The notes under the pieces are model-generated. The model made no database searches, was not told the DNA's origin, and saw nothing but the letters and a program-made list of their open reading frames with translations. The position numbers were made by a program, and so were the translations under genes. From Alteromonadaceae bacterium BrNp21-10 (GTDB taxonomy: Bacteria > Pseudomonadota > Gammaproteobacteria > Enterobacterales > Alteromonadaceae): 64,000 nt of DNA. Every line of letters starts with the position of its first letter. Within the stretch, counting starts at the first letter, position 1. Positions 24,077 to 32,969 of the stretch are shown one piece after another. The DNA is taken from NCBI GenBank assembly GCA_030418115.1, contig JAUHQD010000004.1:1-64000 (forward strand), written 5' to 3'.

Positions 24077-25207
24077 ATGGATCAACCCTCCGAGCAGGAA
24101 CTGCATCTATTAGCTGAAAATATCAAGACCTGGGGCAAAGCGCTAGGCTTTCAGCAAGTGGGGATCAGTGATGTTGATTTAGCCCAGCATGAAGAGCATT
24201 TAAAAACGTGGCTAGGCAAAGGCTTACACGGGCAAATGCAGTTTATGGCTGAGCACGGTACCAAGCGCGCCAGACCCGCCGAATTATTGCCAGGCACCCT
24301 GCGCGTTATCAGCGTGCGCATGGATTATTTACCCACCGACGCCGGATTCGCTAAAACCCTCAGCGACAAGAACAAAGGCTATATTAGCCGTTACGCCTTA
24401 GGCCGCGATTATCATAAATTATTAAGACAGCGCTTAAAAAAATTAGGCGAAAAGATCCGCACTGAAATTCCAGTGGAATATCGCCCCTTTGTAGATTCCG
24501 CGCCAGTACTAGAACACGCCATCGCCGAAAAAGCTGGAATAGGATGGACAGGTAAGCACTCGCTAACCCTTAATCGCGATGCAGGATCATGGTTCTTCCT
24601 CGGTGAGTTATTTATTAACTTACCCCTACCCGTCGACACACCCGTGGAAGAACAATGTGGTAGCTGCACCGCCTGCATAACTATTTGCCCAACACAGGCG
24701 ATTATTGAACCCTACGTGGTCGATGCCAAACGGTGTATTTCTTATCTCACCATCGAGTTAAAAGATGCGATACCGGAAGCGTTGCGACCATTAATTGGCA
24801 ATCGCATATATGGTTGCGACGACTGTCAACTGATTTGCCCCTGGAATCGTTTTGCGCAGTTGTCTGTAGAGGACGACTTTCAGCCACGCCAGCATTTACA
24901 TCATCAAGAGTTAGTCGATTTATTTGCTTGGGACGAAGCCACCTTTTTGAAAAACACCGAAGGCTCGGCAATACGCCGCATCGGTTTTGAACGCTGGCAA
25001 CGTAACATTGCCGTAGCACTAGGCAACGCCCCTCATGCCGAAGAGATTATTCACGCGCTGCAAGCGCGGTTAGCTGGAGCGTCAGAACTAGTTGCTGAAC
25101 ATATTATTTGGTCGTTAGACCAGCAGCGCAATAAACCGATTGTAACTGACCGCTTAAATCAGCGGTTGATACGCAGTGTGCAGAAGGCGTTGCCACGAGA
25201 TGCGTAG
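24077..25207 (+). CDS. queG: Epoxyqueuosine reductase
   Basis: Cobalamin- and 4Fe-4S-dependent enzyme (376 aa) that reduces epoxyqueuosine to queuosine in tRNA. It shows the DUF1730 N-terminal domain (GFQQVGISDVDL, ISRYALGRDYHKLLRQRL), the proton-donor Asp region RPFVDSAPVLEHAIAEKAGIGWTGKHS, and two ferredoxin-like clusters CGSCTACITICPTQA and GCDDCQLICPWN around residues 193-255. A C-terminal HEAT-like helical segment follows. It diverges from nnrD exactly as in E. coli (yjeS/yjeF). A dispersed repeat follows 28 bases after the stop. Confidence 0.96.
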   Translation: MDQPSEQELHLLAENIKTWGKALGFQQVGISDVDLAQHEEHLKTWLGKGLHGQMQFMAEHGTKRARPAELLPGTLRVISVRMDYLPTDAGFAKTLSDKNKGYISRYALGRDYHKLLRQRLKKLGEKIRTEIPVEYRPFVDSAPVLEHAIAEKAGIGWTGKHSLTLNRDAGSWFFLGELFINLPLPVDTPVEEQCGSCTACITICPTQAIIEPYVVDAKRCISYLTIELKDAIPEALRPLIGNRIYGCDDCQLICPWNRFAQLSVEDDFQPRQHLHHQELVDLFAWDEATFLKNTEGSAIRRIGFERWQRNIAVALGNAPHAEEIIHALQARLAGASELVAEHIIWSLDQQRNKPIVTDRLNQRLIRSVQKALPRDA

Positions 25208-25235
25208 CTAGTTCCGCATTAGCGGTAGGTTTTTA

Positions 25236-25550
25236 TTGGCTGCGCCAACGCCATCCTTAGCTTTTTTCGTCTGGCATCCATGCCAGCCAAACCTATTTTT
25301 CACGGACGAAAAATAGGTGAAAAAGTCCTTCTCGACGGCAATTTTCTATTCCATTTATCCATTATTCTGCCGATATCGAACCGGCACGAGGTAGCGTCCT
25401 GCAAAGCACGCGCCTTGGCTCAACATCCTGTTTTACTCAGAGCATCCATGCTCCTCGCCAACTAGGCCAGCTAAAGCTGTTCAAAATCTCTCCCGGAGAT
25501 TTTGTGCCATTCAATGCAGAACAATGGATAAATGGGAAAATTGAATCGCA
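25236..25550 (+). repeat. Hairpin-rich dispersed repeat, copy 2
   Basis: Same architecture and orientation as copy 1 (972-1218) but longer, about 315 bases: TTGGC-TGC-GCCAA (25236-25248), CTGGCAT-CC-ATGCCAG (25271-25286), CCTATTTTTC/GAAAAATAGG (25292-25317), and a long stem with arms 25339-25363 and 25523-25543 (AATGGATAAATGGGAAAATTG on the right). Both arms of the long stem differ from copy 1 yet still pair, as do the flipped base pairs of the first hairpin. An extra segment with GAGCAT-CC-ATGCTC (25440-25453) sits inside. It fills most of the 453-base gap between queG and the DUF2971 gene; the 61-codon frame 25280-25465 is a by-product of the repeat. Confidence 0.8.
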
Positions 25551-25660
25551 GTGGAAGTAATCTGTGGAATCAAAACACAAAATCAAATTGATCTGACCCT
25601 TCTGATTCTCAACTGTGATGGGGAATGAAAAAGCCAAGCAGAACTTGGCTTATGAGGTAA

Positions 25661-26548
25661 TTATTCTCTAAACGGAATTTTGCTTAACCTCATAAGCTTC
25701 TTTATTTCCTCATCGTTTTTACCTTTACGATGTTTTAGATAATGCTTTAGGCCAGCTTTGCTTAACTCTTGTTGTCGAGTTTTCCGTACAATTATTTCTT
25801 TAATCAAATTGTCATCAAAGCAAAAGCGATAGTAAGGGATAAACACTCCATTTTTTACGCGATAACAAGGTTCCTGATGATACCGCTCGTTAAAAGTAAT
25901 AAATAGACGATATTCATTTTCTTCTTTGAATGACTCATTTTTGAAGCAGTATTTAAAGAAAATATAGTCATTAAACCACACTTTATCTTTTTCATTTTGG
26001 ATTAGATAACTATATACCTTTATCCATTCTTGAGAACGTTTGGGCAAATTAGCGACTAGGTTTTTTACATTAGTAGGCATACTTTCGTAACTGGATTGTA
26101 GCTTAAGAGCCAAGGCTTTAATTACATCCTGTTTATCTTTTTTTTGATAAATGCAGGGCTGATAACCTACGGTTGTATGAGTTAAATGGTTACCATCCTC
26201 ACGAGCGCCTCGAAAGCATATACCTTCATCATCAAATAAATTTTTGTAACTCTCTGGTTGTTTAAATCCTATTGCGTAACCTTCACCATTAGGGCAATAA
26301 CCCCGCCATTGACTTAATAGATCTCCTTTTTCTGAAAAAGAGCAGACATACGATTCATAATTTTTATCTATGTAATCTAGTATATTGTAGACGCCTGAAG
26401 GTACAGACATCCTATTTAGAATTTTGCGTAGTTCTTTACCTTCAGTGGAATCGTTCAGATATGACACATGTGTCATCCAAAGCTCATTATTATCTAAAAT
26501 TTTTAAGGCTGTTTGTGCGTCAGTGTAGTGATAAAAACAATTCGCCAT
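25661..26548 (-). CDS. DUF2971 family protein
   Basis: A 295-residue DUF2971 protein: it opens with YHYTDAQTALKILDNNELWMTH, continues NDSTEG, and carries the core CSFSEKGDLLSQWRGYCPNGEGYAIGF, with the C-terminal EYRLFITFN block. The molecular function of the family is unknown. There are no signal peptide or membrane segments. The ATG at 26548 follows AAGGAAAAG at a good distance; a longer frame to 26584 has no support. Codon use is clearly more AT-rich than in queG or hemE on either side. The gene stands alone between two inverted copies of the dispersed repeat, which fits a recent single-gene insertion. DUF2971 genes are typically patchy accessory genes. Confidence 0.85.
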   Translation of the reverse strand: MANCFYHYTDAQTALKILDNNELWMTHVSYLNDSTEGKELRKILNRMSVPSGVYNILDYIDKNYESYVCSFSEKGDLLSQWRGYCPNGEGYAIGFKQPESYKNLFDDEGICFRGAREDGNHLTHTTVGYQPCIYQKKDKQDVIKALALKLQSSYESMPTNVKNLVANLPKRSQEWIKVYSYLIQNEKDKVWFNDYIFFKYCFKNESFKEENEYRLFITFNERYHQEPCYRVKNGVFIPYYRFCFDDNLIKEIIVRKTRQQELSKAGLKHYLKHRKGKNDEEIKKLMRLSKIPFRE

Positions 26549-26624
26549 TTTCTTTTCCTTGGTGCTTAGTAGTGCCAGTATCACATATATCTAATTGAAT
26601 CATATAATCTAAAAATCTCTCTCA

Positions 26625-26862
26625 GTGCGACTCAACTTTCCCGAATTTAATTGGCATTCGTCGAGATGGCAAAACAGGACGTTTTGCCAAGGCGCGTGCT
26701 TTACATGGATGTTTCCTCGCGCCGGTTCGACATGAGAATGACTATTCAATTCGGATAAAGAAAGTTGCCGTCGCGAAAGGGCTTTTCGCCCCTTTTGCCC
26801 CTTGAGGAAAAGGGGCTCGCGCTGCAAGGATGCAGCGTGAAAAAGAACAAGGATGTTAACCT
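26625..26862 (-). repeat. Hairpin-rich dispersed repeat, copy 3 (inverted)
   Basis: Reverse-oriented copy, closest to copy 1 in its core: long-stem arms 26631-26650 (CTCAACTTTCCCGAATTTAA) and 26744-26769, an internal GGCAAAAC/GTTTTGCC hairpin near 26668-26688, then GCCCCTTTT/AAAAGGGGC (26788-26816), and CGCTGCA-AGGA-TGCAGCG (26820-26837). The second and third stems occupy the positions of the CCTATTTTTC and CTGCCAT stems of copy 1 with different sequence but intact pairing. Together with copy 2 it brackets the DUF2971 gene, and it fills the 26549-26870 gap before the hemE terminator. Confidence 0.8.
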
Positions 26863-26870
26863 GCATCAAT

Positions 26871-26895
26871 AAAAAAGGCCTGCTATTGCAGGCCT
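26871..26895 (-). terminator. Intrinsic terminator of hemE
   Basis: AGGCCTGC-TATT-GCAGGCCT, a perfect 8-bp stem, followed on the minus strand by TTTTTT, 18 bases after the hemE stop. Confidence 0.85.
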
Positions 26896-26912
26896 CTTAG
26901 ATAAGCAGCACC

Positions 26913-27977
26913 TTACCGGTGATATTGCGCGCTATATTTATGCACTGCATCAATAAACACTTTGGCATTCTCTGGCGGTACATCCAAATGAATACCGTGG
27001 CCAAGGTTGAATACATGCCCATCACCAACACCGAAGCCAGCTAATATAGTCTGTACTTCTTGCTCAATTCGTTCTGCGGGGGCGTACAACATGGAAGGGT
27101 CCATATTGCCTTGCAAGGCAACTTTATCGCCTACGCGCTGTTTGGCTTCTCGAATATCAATGGTCCAATCTAAACCTACCCCGTCACAACCAGTAGCGGC
27201 GATGGATTCTAACCACATGCCACCGTTTTTGGTGAACAAGGTCACCGGCACTTTACGGCCTTCATTTTCACGGGTTAAACCATCAACAATTTTGTGCATA
27301 TATTGCAGTGAGAATTCTTTATAGGCTGAAGGAGACAATACGCCGCCCCAAGTATCAAATACCATGACCGATTGCGCACCGGCGGCTATTTGCGCGTTCA
27401 AATAAAAAATCACCGAGTCGGCTAATTTGTCCAATAACAAATGCAAGGCTTGTGGTTCGCTAAAGGCCATTTTTTTGATCTTAGTAAAGGCTTTGCTTGA
27501 ACCGCCTTCAATCATATAAGTAGCTAATGTCCACGGACTACCAGAGAAACCGATTAGTGGCACTTGGTCATCAATGTTCTTACGAATAGTGCGTACTGCA
27601 TCCATTACGTACTTCAATTCCACTTCAGGATCGAAATTGGGTAGCTTTTGGATGTCTGCCATTGAAGTTAGTGGGCGTTCAAACTTTGGTCCTTCACCGG
27701 CTTCAAAATACAAACCTAAGCCCATGGCGTCAGGGATAGTAAGAATATCGGAAAACAGAATGGCGGCGTCTAATTCAAAACGACGCAATGGTTGCAGCGT
27801 CACTTCGCAGGCTAATTCTGGATTTGTACACAGGGCCATAAAGTCGCCGGCTTCACCACGCAGTTGACGATACTCTGGCAAATAACGGCCTGCCTGTCGC
27901 ATCATCCAAACTGGGGTAACATCAACTGGCTGGCGCAGTAATGCGCGTAAGTAACGATCATTTTTTAATTGTGACAA
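26913..27977 (-). CDS. hemE: Uroporphyrinogen decarboxylase
   Basis: Converts uroporphyrinogen III to coproporphyrinogen III in heme synthesis (354 aa). It carries the two signature motifs [16 protein letters not shown] (residues ~21-36) and [17 protein letters not shown] (about 145-160), the catalytic Asp in [14 protein letters not shown] and the C-terminal FNLGHGI. Length equals E. coli HemE (354). It is a monocistronic unit with a strong terminator. The other heme gene in the window, hemB at 38 kb, is separate. Confidence 0.97.
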   Translation of the reverse strand: MSQLKNDRYLRALLRQPVDVTPVWMMRQAGRYLPEYRQLRGEAGDFMALCTNPELACEVTLQPLRRFELDAAILFSDILTIPDAMGLGLYFEAGEGPKFERPLTSMADIQKLPNFDPEVELKYVMDAVRTIRKNIDDQVPLIGFSGSPWTLATYMIEGGSSKAFTKIKKMAFSEPQALHLLLDKLADSVIFYLNAQIAAGAQSVMVFDTWGGVLSPSAYKEFSLQYMHKIVDGLTRENEGRKVPVTLFTKNGGMWLESIAATGCDGVGLDWTIDIREAKQRVGDKVALQGNMDPSMLYAPAERIEQEVQTILAGFGVGDGHVFNLGHGIHLDVPPENAKVFIDAVHKYSAQYHR

Positions 27978-28090
27978 TGCCTAAACTCCGTACTAATCGA
28001 AAAATTTTATGGCGCGAATTGTACACGTTTTTACAAAGGGCCTGTTTATCTTTGTTTATTTTTTTATGTTGTACGCTGTTATCTTTCTAT

Positions 28091-28119
28091 TTGGCTTTTA
28101 ACAAATGTTTTGTTATAAC
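28091..28119 (+). promoter_or_regulatory. Predicted sigma-70 promoter of the 28.1-kb small RNA candidate
   Basis: TTGGCT (28091-28096), an exact 17-base spacer, TATAAC (28114-28119). A start at about 28126 would place the whole folded region and the terminator in one transcript of about 105 nt. No ORF follows on this strand before the terminator. Confidence 0.5.
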
Positions 28120-28125
28120 TTAATT

Positions 28126-28230
28126 GCGCACGTGAAATGAAGTACTTGCGTACTTAACAATAAGAATCTCGCCAACGAGACTTTCACGCTGAAATATTTA
28201 AGCCTTATCTTTGGATAAGGCTTTTTTATT
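28126..28230 (+). ncRNA. Candidate small RNA between hemE and nudC
   Basis: Between the divergent hemE start and the nudC end lies a compact unit: a promoter, then a closing helix CGTGAAA/TTTCACG (28131-28137 with 28182-28188) that encloses two hairpins, AAGTAC-TTGC-GTACTT (28140-28155) and TCTCG-CCAA-CGAGA (28167-28180), and finally a 10-bp terminator hairpin with a U run. All helices are perfect. No reading frame of note is inside (a seven-codon ATG frame only). It matches no RNA family I can name; it is not a tRNA. An Hfq-dependent regulator is a reasonable guess because of the U-rich terminator, but there is no evidence of target or expression. Confidence 0.45.
28200..28230 (+). terminator. 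Intrinsic terminator of the small RNA candidate
   Basis: Perfect stem AAGCCTTATC/GATAAGGCTT with loop TTTG and a following T run on the plus strand. On the minus strand the tail is TTAAATATTT, so the plus direction is favoured, although it may also help to end nudC transcription from the other side. Confidence 0.7.
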
Positions 28231-28247
28231 GTTGTGTATACGACAGA

Positions 28248-29057
28248 TTATCTATCACTCTGCTCTTTCGCCGCTGCTATTAATTGACCGGCAATAGAAT
28301 AGGGAGAGGGGATATGCGGCAAGTTATCAAAGTCAAACCAATCTGCTTTAATAATCTCATGGCCATCGGGTGTGATGTCACCTGAATCATAGTCGGCAAT
28401 ATAACCCATCATTAATGAATGCGGAAAAGGCCAAGGCTGGCTGGAAAAATAACGCAGGTTTTTAATTTTTACCCCCACTTCCTCCATCACTTCACGATGT
28501 ACAGCTTGCTCTAAACTTTCGCCGCTTTCGACAAAACCGGCCAAGGTCGAATACATGTCATTTTTGTGATGCTTCCCTTGAGCTAACAAAATCTGCTTGC
28601 CATTGCGGATGGCAACAATAATACAAGGGGATATTCGTGGATAACAACGATGCTGACACACATGACATTGCACTGCTAATTCCCAGTCTACTTTGTTGGT
28701 TGCACTGCCACACTGCCCACAAAAACGATGGGTTCGCTGAAATAGCGCAACCTGCCAAGCTCGGGCGGCAATATGAAATAATTCAATATCCACTTTAATC
28801 AACAGATCACGCAACCCAGCTAATTCTGCTGAAGGGTATTGTGGTTCTTCTGCATTAAAATCAATCAGATAACAGGGGGAATCTTGATAGTGACCGACTT
28901 GCACTGCATCAGCGATATAGGGATGAATAAAATCCAATTCTTGCCTACAAGCTTGGATGACGCCAGGCGTCGATTCAACTTGTAATAATTGATTTCCAGA
29001 GAAAACAAACCACCATGCCGACTGATCTGCGGGTATTTTTAAATTTTGTACAATCAT
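28248..29057 (-). CDS. nudC: NAD-capped RNA hydrolase / NADH pyrophosphatase
   Basis: Nudix hydrolase (269 aa) that removes NAD caps from RNA 5' ends and splits NADH to NMNH and AMP. It shows a zinc ribbon CGQCG...CHVCQHRCYPR (residues ~113-135), the SPCIIVAI strand and the full Nudix box GFVESGESLEQAVHREVMEEVG with all metal-binding Glu, followed by the NudC-specific SQPWPFPHSLMMGY (SQPWPFPxS motif). Length is close to E. coli NudC (257). It lies between hemE and rsd, as in Enterobacteriaceae, but divergent from rsd. Confidence 0.96.
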   Translation of the reverse strand: MIVQNLKIPADQSAWWFVFSGNQLLQVESTPGVIQACRQELDFIHPYIADAVQVGHYQDSPCYLIDFNAEEPQYPSAELAGLRDLLIKVDIELFHIAARAWQVALFQRTHRFCGQCGSATNKVDWELAVQCHVCQHRCYPRISPCIIVAIRNGKQILLAQGKHHKNDMYSTLAGFVESGESLEQAVHREVMEEVGVKIKNLRYFSSQPWPFPHSLMMGYIADYDSGDITPDGHEIIKADWFDFDNLPHIPSPYSIAGQLIAAAKEQSDR

Positions 29058-29191
29058 TTAAATTTGCTTTCGTTGCTTCTGCTTTTCACGGCTTACATTT
29101 TGATATACTGTTGAATCTATTACTAGGGGATTGTTGATCTTTTGTTACAACTCCCTAGACAAGTTCTGTTAAAGATACAACTGAGGGAACA

Positions 29192-29650
29192 ATGATGTTG
29201 ACAGGTATCGAGCAAGCAAAACAAAAATGGGGTGGTCGTCATTCTGCCATTGATAAGTGGCTGACGGAACGGCAATTATTATTGGTACAATATTGTGAGC
29301 TTGCCGGCATCCCGCCCTATCAACGTCAAGACAATGCGTTACCCGAAAAAGAGAAGATTCAAGCATTCTGTGAATTGTTAATGGACTATGTCTCAGCAGG
29401 GCATTTTGAAGTCTATGGAAAGCTCACCGACAACGATAGCGCCGGTAACGATTTAGAAAACACCATTTATCCAAAAATTTCCGAATCCACCGACTCGGCG
29501 CTGCAGTTCAACGATGCTTATACCGAGATTCAAAATGATACTAATATGAAAGAGTTTGATGTGGCGCTATCAAAACTAGGCCAGCAATTAGAAGAGCGAT
29601 TCGAATTAGAAGATCAACTCATCCAATCTTTGCATAACGATCACCTTTAA
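29192..29650 (+). CDS. rsd: Regulator of sigma D (anti-sigma-70 factor)
   Basis: Rsd/AlgQ family protein (152 aa) that binds region 4 of sigma-70 in stationary phase and shifts core polymerase to other sigma factors; in E. coli Rsd also stimulates SpoT. It shows the family N-terminus TGIEQAKQKWGGRHSAIDKWLTERQLLLVQYCELAG (helix 1) and IQAFCELLMDYVSAGHFEVYGKL, with the all-helical rest. The start has GAGGGAAC about eight bases upstream; a second ATG lies one codon in. An extended -10 (TGATATACT, 29101-29109) is a likely promoter element. A terminator shared with rho follows. Confidence 0.94.
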   Translation: MMLTGIEQAKQKWGGRHSAIDKWLTERQLLLVQYCELAGIPPYQRQDNALPEKEKIQAFCELLMDYVSAGHFEVYGKLTDNDSAGNDLENTIYPKISESTDSALQFNDAYTEIQNDTNMKEFDVALSKLGQQLEERFELEDQLIQSLHNDHL

Positions 29651-29670
29651 CAACTAGCATTCAATGGCAA

Positions 29671-29700
29671 TAAAAAAGGCACATTTAAGTGCCTTTTTTT
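29671..29700. terminator. Bidirectional terminator between rsd and rho
   Basis: GGCAC/GTGCC with AAAAAA on the left and TTTTTTT on the right serves rsd on the plus strand and rho on the minus strand, whose stop codons flank it at 29650 and 29720. Confidence 0.85.
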
Positions 29701-29719
29701 AATTCCAAATATCGAATAT

Positions 29720-30985
29720 TTAGCTTTTTTGTCTACGCATAGCAGCAAAGAATTCGTCATTGGTTTTGGTCATGGATAACTTATCAATTAAGAATTCCAT
29801 GGCGTCAATTTCTGGCATTTCATGAACAATCTTACGTAATATCCACATTTTCTGTAATTCATCTTGAGTGGTTAATAACTCTTCACGACGAGTTCCAGAA
29901 CGATTGTAGTCAATGGCTGGGAAGACACGCTTCTCGGCAATCTTACGGTTAAGATGCAATTCCATATTACCGGTACCTTTAAACTCTTCGTAGATAACTT
30001 CATCCATTTTAGAGCCGGTATCAACCAGTGCCGTAGCGATAATGGTTAAACTACCACCTTCCTCGACGTTACGTGCAGCACCAAAGAAACGCTTAGGTTT
30101 GTGTAATGCGTTAGCATCAACACCACCAGTTAACACTTTTCCTGATGAAGGAATAACGGTGTTATAGGCACGGGCTAAACGGGTAATAGAATCCAATAAG
30201 ATGACAACATCTTTTTTGTGTTCTACCAAGCGCTTGGCTTTTTCAATCACCATTTCTGCAACTTGTACGTGACGGCTAGCTGGCTCATCGAAGGTAGAAG
30301 CAACTACTTCACCCTGTACCATGCGCTGCATTTCTGTCACTTCTTCCGGACGCTCATCAATTAACAATACAATTAATAAACATTCTGGATGATTAGCGGC
30401 AATAGAGGTTGCAATGTTCTGCAATAATAATGTTTTACCGGCTTTCGGTGGCGCGACAATCAAACCACGCTGACCGCGACCAATAGGCGCCGCTAAATCT
30501 AATACCCGTGCAGTAATATCTTCGGTACTACCATTACCCCGTTCCATGATTAAACGTTCATTAGCATGTAGCGGTGTTAGGTTTTCAAAGAGGATTTTAT
30601 TACGGGCGTTTTCAGGACGATCAAAGTTAACTTCGTTAATTTTCAGTAGCGCAAAATAACGTTCACTGTCTTTAGGAGGTCGAATCTTGCCCGAAATGCT
30701 ATCACCAGTACGCAGATTGAAGCGTCTTATTTGACTGGGTGATACATAAATATCGTCGGGACCTGCTAAGTAAGATGAATCTGATGAGCGCAAGAAGCCA
30801 AAGCCATCTTGAAGAATTTCTAAAACACCATCACCAAAAATGTCTTCGCCACTTTTTGCGTGTGATTTTAATATGGAAAATATGATGTCTTGCTTACGAG
30901 CACGGGCCATATTTTCTATGCCCATATTATTGGCTAGATCAACCAGCTCGTTAATCGTTTTATTTTTTAGTTCGGTTAGATTCAT
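29720..30985 (-). CDS. rho: Transcription termination factor Rho
   Basis: Hexameric RNA helicase (421 aa) that ends transcription at rut sites. It shows the N-terminal helical part ([26 protein letters not shown]), the cold-shock-like RNA-binding domain with [22 protein letters not shown], the Walker A region [17 protein letters not shown] (about residues 174-190), Walker [17 protein letters not shown] and the Q-loop region [21 protein letters not shown]. Length is within two residues of E. coli Rho (419). The 238 bases upstream up to trxA are the likely autoregulated leader; I see no specific structure there. Confidence 0.98.
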   Translation of the reverse strand: MNLTELKNKTINELVDLANNMGIENMARARKQDIIFSILKSHAKSGEDIFGDGVLEILQDGFGFLRSSDSSYLAGPDDIYVSPSQIRRFNLRTGDSISGKIRPPKDSERYFALLKINEVNFDRPENARNKILFENLTPLHANERLIMERGNGSTEDITARVLDLAAPIGRGQRGLIVAPPKAGKTLLLQNIATSIAANHPECLLIVLLIDERPEEVTEMQRMVQGEVVASTFDEPASRHVQVAEMVIEKAKRLVEHKKDVVILLDSITRLARAYNTVIPSSGKVLTGGVDANALHKPKRFFGAARNVEEGGSLTIIATALVDTGSKMDEVIYEEFKGTGNMELHLNRKIAEKRVFPAIDYNRSGTRREELLTTQDELQKMWILRKIVHEMPEIDAMEFLIDKLSMTKTNDEFFAAMRRQKS

Positions 30986-31174
30986 AGATGAGTCTTTACT
31001 TGAAATGTTGCTCTGTATGCAATGTTTTGATTGCGTGGATTAGTGAAATTTTTTAATTAAATCGCAGAATGTAACGCGATATATTGGCAAGTGTTCTGAC
31101 GTGAACAGATGTAACGTTAGCATCAAAAATAACCAACGTCTAGGCAAGAGACTGGTAAACCATCAAATAAAAAC

Positions 31175-31203
31175 AAAAAATGGCACTCTATGTGCCATTT
31201 TTA
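31175..31203 (-). terminator. Intrinsic terminator of trxA
   Basis: ATGGCAC-TCTAT-GTGCCAT stem with a T run on the minus strand (A31175-31180), about 20 bases after the trxA stop codon. Confidence 0.8.
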
Positions 31204-31223
31204 TACTGATTTAAGCTAACTAA

Positions 31224-31550
31224 TTAAATGTTTTCGTTCAAAAATTCAATCAACTGAGTTTTAGATAAAGCACCTACTTTAGTTGCAGCGACGCTGCCAC
31301 CTTTAAAAAGTAGTAACGTTGGGATGCCACGAATACCATATTTCGGTGGCGTTTCGTTATTTTGGTCGACATTCAGTTTACCAACTGTTAACTTCCCATC
31401 AAATTCTTCAGCAACTTCACTTAAAATTGGCGCTATCATCTTACATGGACCGCACCATTCCGCCCAGAAGTCTACCAATACAGGTTTTTCTGCATTGATT
31501 ACATCGGCTTCGAAGCCGTCGTCTGACAGCTGGATAATTTTGTCGCTCAT
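31224..31550 (-). CDS. trxA: Thioredoxin 1
   Basis: General cytosolic disulfide reductase (108 aa) with the active site [13 protein letters not shown] (Cys at residues ~33 and 36), the buried Asp in [10 protein letters not shown] and the cis-Pro loop RGIPTLLLF. The ATG at 31550 ([11 protein letters not shown]) follows CGGAGAAAAG and matches E. coli TrxA in length (109). A longer in-frame start at 31598 has no support. It is divergent from rhlB and upstream of rho, the usual gammaproteobacterial rhlB/trxA/rho arrangement. Confidence 0.97.
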   Translation of the reverse strand: MSDKIIQLSDDGFEADVINAEKPVLVDFWAEWCGPCKMIAPILSEVAEEFDGKLTVGKLNVDQNNETPPKYGIRGIPTLLLFKGGSVAATKVGALSKTQLIEFLNENI

Positions 31551-31655
31551 TCTTTTCTCCGGTCTAGGATTGTACGCGAATAACTCTATTGTATTCACAA
31601 GTGGCTATTTATATAGAAACTGTTTTTTAATGCAAGCACTGATAAGCTATAAGCT

Positions 31656-32918
31656 ATGCAAACTACACATTTAACTGAAACACACTTCTCCAGTATGGGG
31701 ATACATGACGATGTTTTAAAGGCTTTAACTGAAGCTAATTTTGAACATTGCACTCCAATCCAGGCTTTAAGCATTCCACATTTGCTGCAAGCCGAAGACT
31801 TAGCGGGCCAAGCACAAACGGGTACCGGTAAAACTATTGCCTTTTTAGTGGCAACTTTTCATTATTTATTAACTCACCCACAACCGAAAAAAGCGCAGCC
31901 CCGTGCCATTATTATGGCACCCACTCGTGAATTAGCCGTACAAATCCACAAAGATGCACTATTGCTAAGTAAACATACAGGCTTAAGCTTAGGATTAATT
32001 TACGGTGGGGAAGGTTATCAAAGCCAGCGCGATCAATTAGAAGCCGGCGTTGATATTATTATTGGCACCACCGGGCGGATACTGGATTATTATAAGCAAA
32101 ACGTATTTTCCTTAGACGCGATACAAGTAATGGTGCTTGATGAAGCCGATCGTATGTTTGATTTGGGTTTTATTAAGGATATTCGCTTTTTATTCCGCCG
32201 TATGCCGCCAGCAACCGAGCGTTTAAGCATGCTGTTTTCAGCAACCTTATCCTATCGTGTGCAAGAGCTCGCTTATGAGCACATGAATAACCCTATTCAT
32301 GTGCAGGTAGAAGTAGATCAAAAGAACTCTAGTCGTATTCAGGAAGAACTTTTTTATCCGTCCAATGAAGATAAAATTAAGCTGTTACTGACCTTGATGG
32401 AAGACGAGTGGCCAGAGAAAGCCATTGTTTTTGCTAATACTAAGCATGGCTGTGAGACTGTTGCAGCATGGTTAGAAGCAGACAACCATCGAGTGGGTTT
32501 ACTCAGTGGCGATGTACCGCAAAATAAACGTTTGCAGATCCTTGATAAATTTTCTAAAGACAAGTTAGATGTACTGGTTGCTACCGATGTTGCTGCCCGC
32601 GGTTTGCACATTGATAAAGTTAGCCATGTATTTAATTACGACTTACCCGATGATGCCGAAGATTATGTACATCGTATAGGGCGAACAGGTCGTGCTGGCA
32701 AAAGTGGCCATGCCATTAGCTTTGCCTGTGAAAAATTTGCGTTAAATTTACCAGAGATTGAAAAATATATACGTCACTCGATTCCTGTTTCAGATTATGA
32801 TTCAGAATCATTATTGAGTGATGTTAAAGCGCCGGTAATTCATCGTAAGAAGCGTTTACAAAGTGGTAGACCGGTTAATAAAAGTCGACCTGCAAACCCA
32901 AGATATAATAAGCGATAA
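31656..32918 (+). CDS. rhlB: ATP-dependent RNA helicase RhlB
   Basis: DEAD-box helicase (420 aa), the RNA-unwinding part of the RNase E degradosome. It contains the Q motif ([14 protein letters not shown]), motif I AQTGTGKT, Ia PTRELAVQ, motif [15 protein letters not shown], motif III SAT, and motifs IV-VI with [11 protein letters not shown] and [13 protein letters not shown]. The C-terminal tail is basic ([25 protein letters not shown]), as in RhlB. Length matches E. coli (421). gppA follows after 51 bases, also as in E. coli. Confidence 0.96.
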   Translation: MQTTHLTETHFSSMGIHDDVLKALTEANFEHCTPIQALSIPHLLQAEDLAGQAQTGTGKTIAFLVATFHYLLTHPQPKKAQPRAIIMAPTRELAVQIHKDALLLSKHTGLSLGLIYGGEGYQSQRDQLEAGVDIIIGTTGRILDYYKQNVFSLDAIQVMVLDEADRMFDLGFIKDIRFLFRRMPPATERLSMLFSATLSYRVQELAYEHMNNPIHVQVEVDQKNSSRIQEELFYPSNEDKIKLLLTLMEDEWPEKAIVFANTKHGCETVAAWLEADNHRVGLLSGDVPQNKRLQILDKFSKDKLDVLVATDVAARGLHIDKVSHVFNYDLPDDAEDYVHRIGRTGRAGKSGHAISFACEKFALNLPEIEKYIRHSIPVSDYDSESLLSDVKAPVIHRKKRLQSGRPVNKSRPANPRYNKR

Positions 32919-32969
32919 TAGCTATAAGCATAATAACAACCGCCAACACTAGAAGTAATATATTCCACA

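Noticed and set aside
25280-25465. 61-codon frame inside repeat copy 2, with similar frames in copies 1 and 3
   Set aside because: The encoded peptides follow the hairpin repeats and are not conserved as protein between copies, because stem changes alter the reading frame and residues.
25661-26548. Phage defence island
   Set aside because: DUF2971 stands alone with no restriction, toxin-antitoxin, CBASS or other defence gene beside it; the family's function is not established, so the call would be speculation.
28126-28230. tRNA or tmRNA-like gene
   Set aside because: The three helices do not form a cloverleaf, no anticodon loop or T-loop motif is seen and no CCA end is present; it fits a small RNA better.
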